A DNA stretch of 64,000 nucleotides from Nonomuraea spiralis (lineage in GTDB: Bacteria > Actinomycetota > Actinomycetes > Streptosporangiales > Streptosporangiaceae): NCBI RefSeq assembly GCF_014648435.1, contig NZ_BMRC01000006.1, positions 492,718 to 556,717 of the forward strand, read 5' to 3'. The first letter of the stretch is position 1. Each line of letters begins with the position of its first letter. The notes under the pieces are model-generated. The model saw only the letters and a list, made by a program, of their open reading frames with translations, was not told where the DNA came from and searched no databases. Shown one piece after another: positions 54,001 to 61,843 of the stretch. The translations under genes were made by a program, and so were the position numbers.

Positions 54001-56871
54001 CGCAGGAAGGCCTCCGAGGAGGGCTCCCGCGTGGTGGACCGGATGGAGTTCAGGTCGGGTCAGGCCGACGAGGTGGCCCGCTACGCCGCGAACTGGATGG
54101 ACGTCCACGGCGTCGGCATGGTCCCGGCGCTGCTGCTGAGCTCGATGCTCGGCTTCTGGCACTGCGGGCCGGAGCAGGGGCAGCGCATTTCCGCTCATGC
54201 CCTCGCCTGGCTGAACGCCCACGAGGACGACCTGGAGTACGGCGTCGTCCTCGGCGAGCTGCTGCGCCGGGGGCAGCTCTCGGGCCTCCAGGCGCGGCAG
54301 GCGGTGGAACGGGCGCAATGGTGGCTGCGGCAGCCGGACCGCCAGTACGACGCGGTCTTCTACGAGGGCCTGCTCAAGCTGCTGAAGAAGTACGCCGCGC
54401 AGGATCCCGAGGTGGCGGCACGGGTGCCCGGTCTCGCGGACGCCGTCCTGGGTGTCCCGCACCCGGTACGGCTCAGCCTGGACCGGGCCCGCTTCCTGCT
54501 CGGCGTTCCCGGTCTGACCAAGGACCAGGTGGACCGGATCGTCCCCGCCGTCCTCGACTGGCTCGAACTGCACGTGGAGCATCCCCGTTCCGACTTCGTC
54601 CTGCGTTCGCTGCTGCGGCGGGACGACCTGCGGCGCGCCCATGCCCGGGGCGTGATCGACCTCGCCTTCGCCTGGCTGCACCACTGGAACGACATGGCCC
54701 ACGCCAAGACCGTCCACGACGGTCCCGCGCTGGTGCTGACCGGGCTGCTCCGGCGTCCCGAGCTGGCCGGTTCGCTGGTGACCAGGGCGGTGAAGCTGGC
54801 GTTCGACTGGATGTCGGCGTGGTTCAGGCAGAACTCCGGGCTCAACCGCAACCTCCTGGGCGCGCTGCTGAGCAGGCCGGAGCTCCCGCCGGAGACCATG
54901 GCGGACGTGCTCCAGCGCGCGCTGCACTGGCGCGGTCAGGACATCGTCCTCTCCACGCCCGGCGAAGGCGAGGAGTCCGGGCCCGAGCTCGAAGAGCACG
55001 CGTTCGCCTGGCTGGACGCCCACCACGGGAGCCAGGCGGCCGGCCGGGTGATCGGCGCCCTGACCGCCCGCCTGCTGCGCGCCGCGGACTCCGACCCCGC
55101 GAGCCTGGACCGGGCCGCCGGTCACGCGCCGGCCTGGCTGAGGGATCATCCGGAGGACTTCGACGGCCGGTTCATCCTCCCCTCCCTCCTTGACCACCAT
55201 GACCGTTTCCCGGCGTACTCCCGCGAACTGGTGGATCTCACCCTGCACTGGCTCGTACGGCATCACGCGGCCTTCGGCGCCCGTCAGGTGCTGCGCCACC
55301 TGCTCGACCATCCCGGGCTCACCCGGGAGGAACGGGAGCGGGCGACGCGGTACGCCTTCGCCTGGCTGGCGGAGTTCGGGACGAACACCAAGGCCTCCTT
55401 CGTCCTGCGGCCGCTGGCACAGATCCCGCTCGACCACGACCAGGAACGGCTGCTGACCGACCTGATCGTCACGTGGTCCTCCCTGATGGTGGGCAGGCTC
55501 AGGAGCCTCGGCGAGAACAACCAGCTCCGGAACCCGAGCGTGGAACGTCCCGATCCCCGGTACGTGCTGCGCGTCCTGCTCGTGCGGGCCGGCCTCGCGC
55601 CGGAACACCTGGCCAGGGCGCTGGGCGCGGCGCTGGCCGCCCGGTTCCCGCCGGGGTTGCCGCCGCGCTTCGAGTGGGAACTGCCCGGTCCGGAGGGGAG
55701 CGGCGGATCCCTGCCGGAGTTCGCGTTCGCCAGGATCGGCACGATCGCGCGGCTGCCGGAGGCCGGCGAGGTGATCGCCGAGCTGCTGAGGAGCTCCGAC
55801 CTTGAGGACCGCGGGCCGTACCTGATCGACGTGGCGCTCGGCTGGCTCGGCGTGCACGGCGGCGGCCCGGAGGCCGTCCAGGTCTGCTCCTGGCTGCTGA
55901 AGTCGCTCAGGCCCCCGATGGAGGGGTACGACGCCGCGGCCCGGTTCTCGGTCCAGTGGCTTGAGTCGCATCCCGCCGACGCGAACAGCACGCATCTGCT
56001 CCAGCACCTGTTGCGCCGGACGATCCCCCGCTCCGCCGCCGCCGCGGCCTCGATCGGACACGCCGTCGCCTGGCTGGGCGTCCACGGGGGCGAGTACGCC
56101 GCCGGCCGCGTCCTGGCGCCGCTGCTCAGCCGCGCGGACCTCGCCCCTGACGACGCCGCGATCGGGCTGCGGCACGCGATGGACTGGCTGGCCGCGTACG
56201 GGTCCGACGCCCGGGCTCATCATGTGCTGCGCGGCGTGCTGGCGTGTGACGGGCTGAGCCCGGCGCAGCAGGAGCAGGCCGTACGGATCGCCCTCGCCTG
56301 GGTACGGGCGGACGACGTGCGGCCCGCGGCGGCCGGGCTGCTGGTCGGCTGCCTGGGGCGGGCCGGGCTGCCCGCCGGTCTGCTGCGTGACGCCTGCGGG
56401 CTGGCGCTGGCCTGGCTGGGCGCGCGGGCCGGGTCGCCCGCCTCGCCCGCGGTCGTCCTCGCGTTGTTGCGCCGTACCGATCTCGACGGCGAACAGGCCG
56501 CCCAGGTACGGCGGTGCGCGGACGCCTCGCTGGCCGGGCGGCTGCTGAACCGCTCGGCCGGCGCCGTGCTGGCCGCCTACCTGGCCCGCCCCGACGCGCC
56601 ACCGTCGCTGATCGCACAGGCTCTGGCCTGGCTCGACGAGTGGAGCGAGACCCCGGAGGCGGACCAGGTGCTGATCGCGCTGCTGGACCGGCCTGAGCTG
56701 GGCACCAAGGACGCCCGCCACGCCGCCCGCATGGTGTTGCAATGGGCGGGCGAGCACGACGGCAGCCCTTCGGTGCCCAGGCTGGCCGGGCTGCTCACGG
56801 CACGCGGCGACCTGACCGCCTACCAGCGCGAACAGGTCCTGCGACTGCCCACGGAGGGCGGGTCCTCGTGA
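51070..56871 (+). CDS. Trypsin-like protease/P-loop NTPase/WL-repeat protein
   Basis: 1933 residues. An N-terminal trypsin-like domain has His37 (TCAHLF), Asp78 (YDLAL) and Ser176 (GISGAPV), a complete triad. A P-loop NTPase follows: Walker A GPAGSGKS (about 293-300) and Walker B VLIVADEV. From about residue 700 to the end, some 28 helical repeats of 37-38 residues each start with an ALAWL-like motif followed by FVLRPLL. It resembles NTPase-gated peptidase effectors of bacterial immunity: the repeats sense, the NTPase assembles, the protease executes. TTG start at 51070 is tentative; GGAAGGGA is 13 bases upstream. Preceded by trypco2. Antiphage function is inferred. Confidence 0.88.
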   Translation: MASLTKLDRVVSFEEKGRSFIGSGYLLAPDLILTCAHLFGKPPRHGTAFARLSNDERRLEIDTVFPHREYRPNDDRYDLALVTLRGPATQDGSTARIGKLDKGTGRVPCDVVGFTTLNPQEFKWHRRHVFVNIALGTFEDPELLDLNVESGLPEWNHVFYQARPYPKGKSPWAGISGAPVLPVGEDLVVGVCTGHASPSLVAASTVGLEEDPTLSALLAERGLRVERYPATAGTVIAEPPDLVPYEETAAALTGADAYLKGLRFVSPGHQHRARPANLLAALESETHGVLVTGPAGSGKSRICLETASKARQDGWLVLHQHLAARPTVERLVEAAVNSGSDRVLIVADEVSPDFSLDPHAIPAALAQAGVTDRPRRVAVLAAAGPTTFAALRGREVAQRFRHVTVPDAEPYLRDVQDVVLRTVAPEALKVPQWGFDGLAGLCGLRPGLAVLIASEFETRRGGQLLVPRRSRLPGGELSKWLLTHLRTDGLLPATDEGSETGAAPEPYLLAAAAAVCACPQPRADIEAAARRLLLCLRETALTAESVVDLLLSRGWLEERDGRLHSLHDVVTEELLRSCLLTPSGETLQGTQADLLMDAVLTGATTFAHFAHRLRAMSAGYPEEKLPPLLERLCGQWLERNATNVGALLRAAGGAQDAEQALLALVAGPPWQDATTRHWDAVAGPCLRAAESEQRAPVILRNALRSCPKAAPVPLPLVESALDWLERSPGHTGTPELLGALLVRLRPGAAGEDRCRAQAVAWLSEHSLRPTASHVLQQLLTSTALSAEESEQAATAAVRWLARYGDKPEASFVLGPLLQCPGLAEPLRAQSAECALAWLRRHDRHPNATFVLRPMLSMDGIRARHFDAAVTHTLNWFVAHGTENSAFQMAKLLLKPRAGRSATDAVLTWLDTHHARWESLHVVKEVARLKEKDISPAQARRAIGHALVWLGARSEPERAHCERREAKEVIHALAARGRRRKASEEGSRVVDRMEFRSGQADEVARYAANWMDVHGVGMVPALLLSSMLGFWHCGPEQGQRISAHALAWLNAHEDDLEYGVVLGELLRRGQLSGLQARQAVERAQWWLRQPDRQYDAVFYEGLLKLLKKYAAQDPEVAARVPGLADAVLGVPHPVRLSLDRARFLLGVPGLTKDQVDRIVPAVLDWLELHVEHPRSDFVLRSLLRRDDLRRAHARGVIDLAFAWLHHWNDMAHAKTVHDGPALVLTGLLRRPELAGSLVTRAVKLAFDWMSAWFRQNSGLNRNLLGALLSRPELPPETMADVLQRALHWRGQDIVLSTPGEGEESGPELEEHAFAWLDAHHGSQAAGRVIGALTARLLRAADSDPASLDRAAGHAPAWLRDHPEDFDGRFILPSLLDHHDRFPAYSRELVDLTLHWLVRHHAAFGARQVLRHLLDHPGLTREERERATRYAFAWLAEFGTNTKASFVLRPLAQIPLDHDQERLLTDLIVTWSSLMVGRLRSLGENNQLRNPSVERPDPRYVLRVLLVRAGLAPEHLARALGAALAARFPPGLPPRFEWELPGPEGSGGSLPEFAFARIGTIARLPEAGEVIAELLRSSDLEDRGPYLIDVALGWLGVHGGGPEAVQVCSWLLKSLRPPMEGYDAAARFSVQWLESHPADANSTHLLQHLLRRTIPRSAAAAASIGHAVAWLGVHGGEYAAGRVLAPLLSRADLAPDDAAIGLRHAMDWLAAYGSDARAHHVLRGVLACDGLSPAQQEQAVRIALAWVRADDVRPAAAGLLVGCLGRAGLPAGLLRDACGLALAWLGARAGSPASPAVVLALLRRTDLDGEQAAQVRRCADASLAGRLLNRSAGAVLAAYLARPDAPPSLIAQALAWLDEWSETPEADQVLIALLDRPELGTKDARHAARMVLQWAGEHDGSPSVPRLAGLLTARGDLTAYQREQVLRLPTEGGSS

Positions 56872-56916
56872 GCAGGGCTCGGGTGTTCGCGTCGGCAGGC
56901 GTGGGGGGTTCCGGGG

Positions 56917-58410
56917 CTAGCGGACGCGGATGAAGACCGGGTTGGAGTAGAACCACAGGTCCTGCCACGGGCTTTCCTTGCCGTCGGCGGCCGGCTCCAT
57001 CTCGTCGGTGCCGGTGCCGCGTACCCGGAGGTAGCTGTCGGCGCCCACCTCGCGCAGGGTGTGCCGGATGACGTAGTCGCAGCCCTGGCGGCGCCAGTCG
57101 TTCGGGCCGAAGCGGGCCACGACCTTGGTGGTGGGGTTGGTGTCGGCGTCGAGGTTCGAGCTCACGCCGGTGACCTGGCCGACGATCAGGTCGACGCGGC
57201 GCACCTCCGGACGGTCGCCGTTGGCGTTCTGCCCGTCCAGGGGGCGGAAGCGGATCTCCACCTCGACGTCGGTGCGGTTGCGGCTGCTGACGACGAGCGT
57301 CTCGCCCACCGTGGCGCGGCGGCCCTGGTTGGCGGCGGTGACGTCGAGGGCGGTGACCAGGTCGCCGGTGGTGACGAAGATCCGGCCGTTGCGCAGGGCG
57401 TCCATGATGTCGCCGTAGTCCTGGCGGGCGGCCACGTAGGTCTTGCTGTACTCGCCGGGCCAGAAGTCGGAGCCGCCGCGGGTCCAGTGCACGTGCGAGT
57501 CGGAGGTGGCGGTGATCCACCAGTGCCGTCCCTCGCCCAGCAGCGAGTCCCACAGGCCGCCGACCCGGGCGGTCATCTGGTCGAAGCCGCCGTAGGTGGG
57601 GTGGTTGCCGTAGCCGCCGCGCGCGCCGCCGTTCAGGGGGCCCGCCTGGTGGCCGGGCGCGCCCTCGAAGCCCACGTACACGTCGGGGGCGGTGTTGTTG
57701 CCGTTACGGAACTCGCGCGGCGTGTCCTGGCCCCACACGCCCAGGCCGGTCGCCGAGCGGGACGCGTGGTGGGCGATCACCAGCGGCTTCTGCCGCATGT
57801 CGCGGGCGGCCTTCAGGAACTCCACCATCTTGGCCTCGGTGTCGCGGCCCGGGTCGGCGGGGAAGGCGTCGTGCTTGGCGAAGCGGCTCTCCAGCTCGAA
57901 CAGCTGCTGCGCCTCCCCGTCGTGGTGCGGGATCATCAGCGTGTGGTGGTCCAGCGCCGGCGCGTCGAACTCCATCCCCCAGAACTGCAGCACCTCCGGC
58001 ACCAGCACCCGCGACCGCAGCAGGTCGGGGTAGGCCTGCTCCAGGTTCACCTTCGAGTGCGTCGGGCCGCCGTGGTCGGTGCACATCGCCCAGGTCAGGC
58101 CGAAGTACTTGGCCATGATGGCGTTGGTGACGATCGGGTAGACCGCGTCCGCGCCCTTGTGGAAGGTCGGCGGGTTGGTCTTGGTGTCGAACTCTCCGCT
58201 GTACTCCGAGTGGACGTGGTGATCGCCCGCCCGCCACATCCGGCCGTTCGAGCCGCCGTTGCCGAACCTGCGCTCGTCGTCGGCCTGCGCCGGGGTGCCG
58301 CCCACCAAGGGGGCCGCGGCGGCCAGGGTGGCGCCGACGCCGGCGTACTTGACCAGCCGCCGGCGGGACAACCGGGCCTGCTCGGCCTGCTCAGCCTTGT
58401 TCTCGCTCAC
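56917..58410 (-). CDS. Secreted PHP-like metal-dependent protein
   Basis: 497 residues. Tat signal LSRRRLVKYAGVGATLAAAAP. The core begins GDHHVHSEYSGEFD, then TDHGGP, IAHHASRSATG and TATSDSHVHWTRGG, a His/Asp pattern like the PHP metallo-phosphoesterase fold. The C-terminal part is beta-rich. So it is a secreted metal-binding hydrolase-like protein; the substrate is unknown. GTG at 58410 has AGAGG 7 bases upstream. It stands convergent to the trypsin/NTPase gene. Confidence 0.72.
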   Translation of the reverse strand: MSENKAEQAEQARLSRRRLVKYAGVGATLAAAAPLVGGTPAQADDERRFGNGGSNGRMWRAGDHHVHSEYSGEFDTKTNPPTFHKGADAVYPIVTNAIMAKYFGLTWAMCTDHGGPTHSKVNLEQAYPDLLRSRVLVPEVLQFWGMEFDAPALDHHTLMIPHHDGEAQQLFELESRFAKHDAFPADPGRDTEAKMVEFLKAARDMRQKPLVIAHHASRSATGLGVWGQDTPREFRNGNNTAPDVYVGFEGAPGHQAGPLNGGARGGYGNHPTYGGFDQMTARVGGLWDSLLGEGRHWWITATSDSHVHWTRGGSDFWPGEYSKTYVAARQDYGDIMDALRNGRIFVTTGDLVTALDVTAANQGRRATVGETLVVSSRNRTDVEVEIRFRPLDGQNANGDRPEVRRVDLIVGQVTGVSSNLDADTNPTTKVVARFGPNDWRRQGCDYVIRHTLREVGADSYLRVRGTGTDEMEPAADGKESPWQDLWFYSNPVFIRVR

Positions 58411-58537
58411 GGTGAAGCCTCTCGTGCATGCAAATCTGGGTGCCGACCCGCAAACCTCGAAGAGTGGCCTGAACGCCGTGTGAATGCCGTTCGGGTGGAG
58501 CACGAACAGTGCGTTGCCCGGTCGGCCGAGCCGTACG

Positions 58538-59764
58538 TCAGGAGCGTGGGGTGGGGGGCTCGTCGCTGAGGGCGGTGAGCAGGAGGTGGCGCTGGAACAG
58601 GGTGAGCTCGCCGACGCTGGTGCCGTTGCCGATCTTGGCGGCGCGCAGCGTACGGCTGATCTGGTCGGTGGTGTGCTCGGGGAGGGCGCGCAGCAGGTCG
58701 GTGGCGTCGGCCGCGATGGTGGCCGGGTCCCGGCGGGCCAGGAGCTGTTCGAGGGTGAGCTGCCCGGCGGTGACGGCGGCGCGCAACTGGGCGGCGCTCA
58801 TCGGCTGGGGCGACGGGTTCGGTGAGGGGGTGGGCCGGTTCGGACGGGGTGCGGGCGCGGTGGTGAGCCCGCGGGCGGCGGCGATCGGGGCGGACCGCGG
58901 CCCGTCCGTGAGCAGGGTCTGCGTGGTGACCAGCAGACCGCCGATCACGGCGACGGCGAAAGCGGCGAGGACGAGGTGGCGGCGGGTCAGGCGGCGGCTG
59001 TCGCGGGCGATGGCGAGCCCGATGAGGCCGGTGCGCAGCAGTACGCCGGTGACCATGCCCAGCAGGATCGGGACGCTCTGGGCGGGCAGGGGCGCCACCG
59101 TCGCCAGGACGACCCCGGCGGCGGGAGCCAGGCAGGACAGGGTCAGCCAGGGTGCCGCCGGTCTGCGTGCCAGGTCGAGCATGGCGGTCAGGGCGAGCCC
59201 TTCGCTGGCCGAGTGGATCACCAGGGCCGCCACCACGACGGCGGACGCGGCCAGCGCCAGGGTGGCGCCCTCGATCATGCGGTGCAGGGACAGCGCGGCC
59301 GCGGTGCCGACGCCGCCGTAGACGGCGGCGCTGACCGCCTGCTTGACCCGGCGGTGCAGGCCGGGCGCGTGCCGTCCGCCACCGCCGCCGCCGTGGCTGT
59401 GGCCGCATCCCTTACGGGTGAAGAAGGTGATGACGAGGAAGCCGAAGACCCCGGCCAGGCCCACCAGCCACAACGGCACGCCGGTGACCTCGGCCTCGTG
59501 CCAGGCGTCGGGCAGCAGGTCGACCAGTGCGGTGATGAGCATCAGCGCCGAGGCGATGGCCAGCCAGACGCTGATCGTGGCGTTCTTGCGGCGGGCCAGG
59601 GTGGCGCCGGTCAGCGTGGACAGCGTCACCAGGGACACCGCGGCCCAGGTGGTCCAGGACGGCAGCGCGGCGTCGAGGCCGGCGCCACCCGGGTTCAGGT
59701 CGAACTGGGCCAGGACGGGCGGGGATGCTGGTAGCAGCGTCGTTCCCCCGAGCGGCACGAACAT
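58538..59764 (-). CDS. ZIP-family metal transporter with C-terminal extension
   Basis: 408 residues, about eight membrane segments. Cytoplasmic His-rich loop GHSHGGGGGG, then LHRMIEGATLALAAS and VIHSASEGLALT, which carry the His/Glu metal-site motifs of ZIP helices IV and V. Family members move Zn, Fe or Mn into the cytosol. After the last helix a linker rich in Pro precedes a 75-residue helical domain (SAAQLRAAVTAGQLTLEQLL), not typical of the family. First gene of the metal island on this strand. Confidence 0.85.
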   Translation of the reverse strand: MFVPLGGTTLLPASPPVLAQFDLNPGGAGLDAALPSWTTWAAVSLVTLSTLTGATLARRKNATISVWLAIASALMLITALVDLLPDAWHEAEVTGVPLWLVGLAGVFGFLVITFFTRKGCGHSHGGGGGGRHAPGLHRRVKQAVSAAVYGGVGTAAALSLHRMIEGATLALAASAVVVAALVIHSASEGLALTAMLDLARRPAAPWLTLSCLAPAAGVVLATVAPLPAQSVPILLGMVTGVLLRTGLIGLAIARDSRRLTRRHLVLAAFAVAVIGGLLVTTQTLLTDGPRSAPIAAARGLTTAPAPRPNRPTPSPNPSPQPMSAAQLRAAVTAGQLTLEQLLARRDPATIAADATDLLRALPEHTTDQISRTLRAAKIGNGTSVGELTLFQRHLLLTALSDEPPTPRS

Positions 59765-59885
59765 GACACGGCCTTTCCTGCGTGAGGGCGGTGCTTGGGA
59801 GCGGAGGGCTGCGTGGTGACCCGCGAAGGCGTACGGGACGGGTACGCCGGTCGGGTGGCGGTCGGCGAGTCGGTGGGTCAGTGGG

Positions 59886-60572
59886 TCAGTGGCGGTCGGC
59901 GGTGTCACGGACGGGAAGGTGCGGCTGTGCGGAGAACGGCCGGGGCGACGACGCGGCTTCATGGGCGCCGTGGCCGGGCGGATGGTCGTGCGTGGTGAGC
60001 TGTTCCAGGGCGGCGCGCAGGTGGCCGAGCTGGGTGTGGAGGTTGTGCTGGAGGTGCCGGCCCTGGTCGGTGATGGCGCGTTCGAGGTGGCCCAGCTGCT
60101 CGTCGAGCGCCTGGCGGGTGGCCTGGGTCAGCGCGCCGGCCGCCGATTCCGCCTCCTGGCGCAGGTGTTCGGCGTCGCGGTGGGCGGTGGCCAGGATCTG
60201 GCGGGCCTCGTGCTGGGCGGCCTCCAGGGTTTCCTGGGTGGCACGGTGCGCCGCGGCCAGGGTCTCGGTCCCGGTGGACACCTCGGTGGTCCGGACGCGT
60301 TCGCGCAGCTGGGCATTGTCCTGCCACAGGAGGCTGAGCGTGGTCTCCACCCGGGCGAGGAAGGCGTCCACCTCGGCCAGGTCGTAGCCGGAGCGCAGGC
60401 GTACGACGGTGAAGACCTGGTGGTGCACGGCGGTGGCGGTCAGCAGGGCGAGCTGGCCGGGCAGGTTCGCCGGAAGCGGCGGCGAGGTGACACCGTCGGG
60501 GGCGGCGTGGCTGTGGGGAGAGTGGGGACCATGGACGTGGTCGTCGTCGTGGTCTTCGTGCTCGCTGTGCAT
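59886..60572 (-). CDS. His-rich DivIVA-like coiled-coil protein
   Basis: 228 residues. The first 22 residues hold eight His (DHDDDHVHGPHSPHSH), then VVRLRSGYDLAEVDAFLARVE, the DivIVA-domain signature, and a long Ala/Glu/Gln-rich coiled coil. A second His cluster is near the C-terminus (HDHPPGHGAHE). DivIVA proteins mark curved membrane at poles and septa; the His tails suggest metal binding. Within the metal island the two may be linked, but this is inference. Confidence 0.82.
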   Translation of the reverse strand: MHSEHEDHDDDHVHGPHSPHSHAAPDGVTSPPLPANLPGQLALLTATAVHHQVFTVVRLRSGYDLAEVDAFLARVETTLSLLWQDNAQLRERVRTTEVSTGTETLAAAHRATQETLEAAQHEARQILATAHRDAEHLRQEAESAAGALTQATRQALDEQLGHLERAITDQGRHLQHNLHTQLGHLRAALEQLTTHDHPPGHGAHEAASSPRPFSAQPHLPVRDTADRH

Positions 60573-60628
60573 GGACTGATCCAGCCTTTCACCGTCGTCT
60601 CGGTGGCCTGACTCGGCAGCGGGCGGGA

Positions 60629-60666
60629 ACGCTCCGGCGTTTCCGTGGGGGGCGACGCCGGAGCGT
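60629..60666. terminator. Hairpin between two metal-island genes
   Basis: A 12-bp perfect stem (60629-60640 with 60655-60666, core GCTCCGGCGT/ACGCCGGAGC) lies downstream of the His/Cys-rich peptide gene on the minus strand. No T-run is visible, so it is a candidate terminator or processing hairpin. Confidence 0.55.
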
Positions 60667-60728
60667 GGGCCGGCCTGCGCCGAGCCGGGGGCGGCGGCCC
60701 GGCCGTCAGGGGTGGGCCGCCATGGTGG

Positions 60729-60944
60729 CTAGGACGAGGTGGCGCCGTGGTCGTCGCAGTGCCCGGAACCGCAGTCCTGGGCCTGGCCGGTCAGCGCCGC
60801 GTGGTCGCCGGCGCAGTCGCCGGCGCCGCCGGGCGCGCAATGGGAGCCGTCGTGGGGGCCGTCGTGCGCGTGGACGCCGCCGTCGTGGTGGTGATGGTCG
60901 TGGTGGTGGTAATGGGGGTGCGCGTGGTCGTGCGGCTCGGTCAT
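60729..60944 (-). CDS. 71-residue His/Cys-rich metal-binding peptide
   Basis: 71 residues with 18 His and 4 Cys; runs include HPHYHHHDHHHHDGG and SGHCDDHG. No signal peptide. Metallothionein-like in size and ligand richness, but the His bias is more like Ni/Zn storage peptides, so it is likely a cytosolic zinc or nickel buffer. AAAGGA sits 6 bases before the ATG and codon use matches neighbours, supporting a real gene. Confidence 0.75.
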   Translation of the reverse strand: MTEPHDHAHPHYHHHDHHHHDGGVHAHDGPHDGSHCAPGGAGDCAGDHAALTGQAQDCGSGHCDDHGATSS

Positions 60945-60963
60945 CGGGGGTCCTTTCGCTCGC

Positions 60964-61590
60964 TCAGAGGGGCTTGCGGGGGGCTCCGGCGGTGCTCCTG
61001 CGCAGGTAGCCGTTCCAGGCCCAGCCGTGCGCGCCGGTGGGGGTGGTGATCCGCAGCCAGCCGCGCGTGCCGGTGCAGGTCCCGGTGACGACGTCGCCGC
61101 CCGGACGCAGTACGGCGATCGGGTGGTGGCGGCGTCCGGCGCCGGAGCGGACGTTCAGGTGGCCGGCGCGGCGGACGCCGGTCACGACGTAGCGGCAGGT
61201 GTTCGTCCGGGTGGCGGCGCCGATGCCCGTGGAGGTACGGGCGCCGGCGGGGACCTTGCGCAGGTGGTGTGCCGATGCCCAGCCGTGCGCGCCGGTGGAG
61301 GTGGTGACCCGCAGCCAGCCGTTCCGGCTTGAGCAGCCCCCGGTGACCGGACGGCTGCCGGCGTCGAGGCGGCCGAGCACCCGCCCCTGCCGCCGGGGCG
61401 TCGAGCGGACGGCGATCGTCTCGCCGCGCCGGAGGTGGTCGGGCTGGTAGCGGCAGGAGCTGACGGGCCGTGCGGTGGACGTCGTGACGGCGGCGGAGCC
61501 GGCGGGGACGGCCTGGGCGGGCAGACCGGCCAGTGCCAGCCAGCCGGACATCGCGGCCAGCAGCGCGGCGGAGGTGGGAACGGTTCTCAT
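60964..61590 (-). CDS. Secreted protein with two SH3-like domains
   Basis: 208 residues. A signal peptide is followed by two bacterial SH3-like modules (IAVRSTPRRQGRVLGRL and LNVRSGAGRRHHPIAVLRPG), each ending in GWL(R)IT/VTTSTGAHGWA. The modules are about 50% similar, an internal duplication. Such proteins bind cell wall peptides or surfaces. The gene lies just 19 bases upstream of the His/Cys-rich peptide gene. Role in metal homeostasis is not shown by sequence. Confidence 0.8.
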   Translation of the reverse strand: MRTVPTSAALLAAMSGWLALAGLPAQAVPAGSAAVTTSTARPVSSCRYQPDHLRRGETIAVRSTPRRQGRVLGRLDAGSRPVTGGCSSRNGWLRVTTSTGAHGWASAHHLRKVPAGARTSTGIGAATRTNTCRYVVTGVRRAGHLNVRSGAGRRHHPIAVLRPGGDVVTGTCTGTRGWLRITTPTGAHGWAWNGYLRRSTAGAPRKPL

Positions 61591-61843
61591 GGTGAACCCC
61601 TTCCTGGTACGGCGGGTCGGGTCCCGGAACTTCTACGTTCTGTAGTTGACTCATTACTGTTTGTTTAAACATCTGATCAGATATTCATGGGTACAGATGT
61701 TTTTGTGTCCGGCCAACCCGGCCCCCTTGACCTACCGGACCACAGGAGCCAGCATTTGTACATATGAACATCCCGTCAGATGTGCGTGACGGGTCATCTG
61801 CTGCCGCACCCGGCCGTCACCCACTCCACGAGGAGCGCCAATC
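61591..61843. promoter_or_regulatory. Metal-regulated divergent control region
   Basis: This 253-bp gap is much more AT-rich than its surroundings. It contains GTTTAAAC (61663-61670), ATCTGATCAGAT (61671-61682) and repeated ACATCTG/CAGATGT heptamers at 61669-61675, 61694-61700 and 61777-61783, with CATCTG at 61795-61800. That array looks like operators of an ArsR-type metal sensor controlling both the CDF gene and the opposite-strand operon. Confidence 0.6.

Noticed and set aside
51664..56757. 1697-codon minus-strand frame opposite the trypsin/NTPase gene
   Set aside because: Its composition (Gln/Arg/Gly-rich) mirrors the repeat array on the other strand; no domain or ribosome site.
61621..61843. 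Zur box in the metal-island promoter
   Set aside because: No TGAAAATGATTTTCA-like palindrome is present; the repeats fit an ArsR-type site better.
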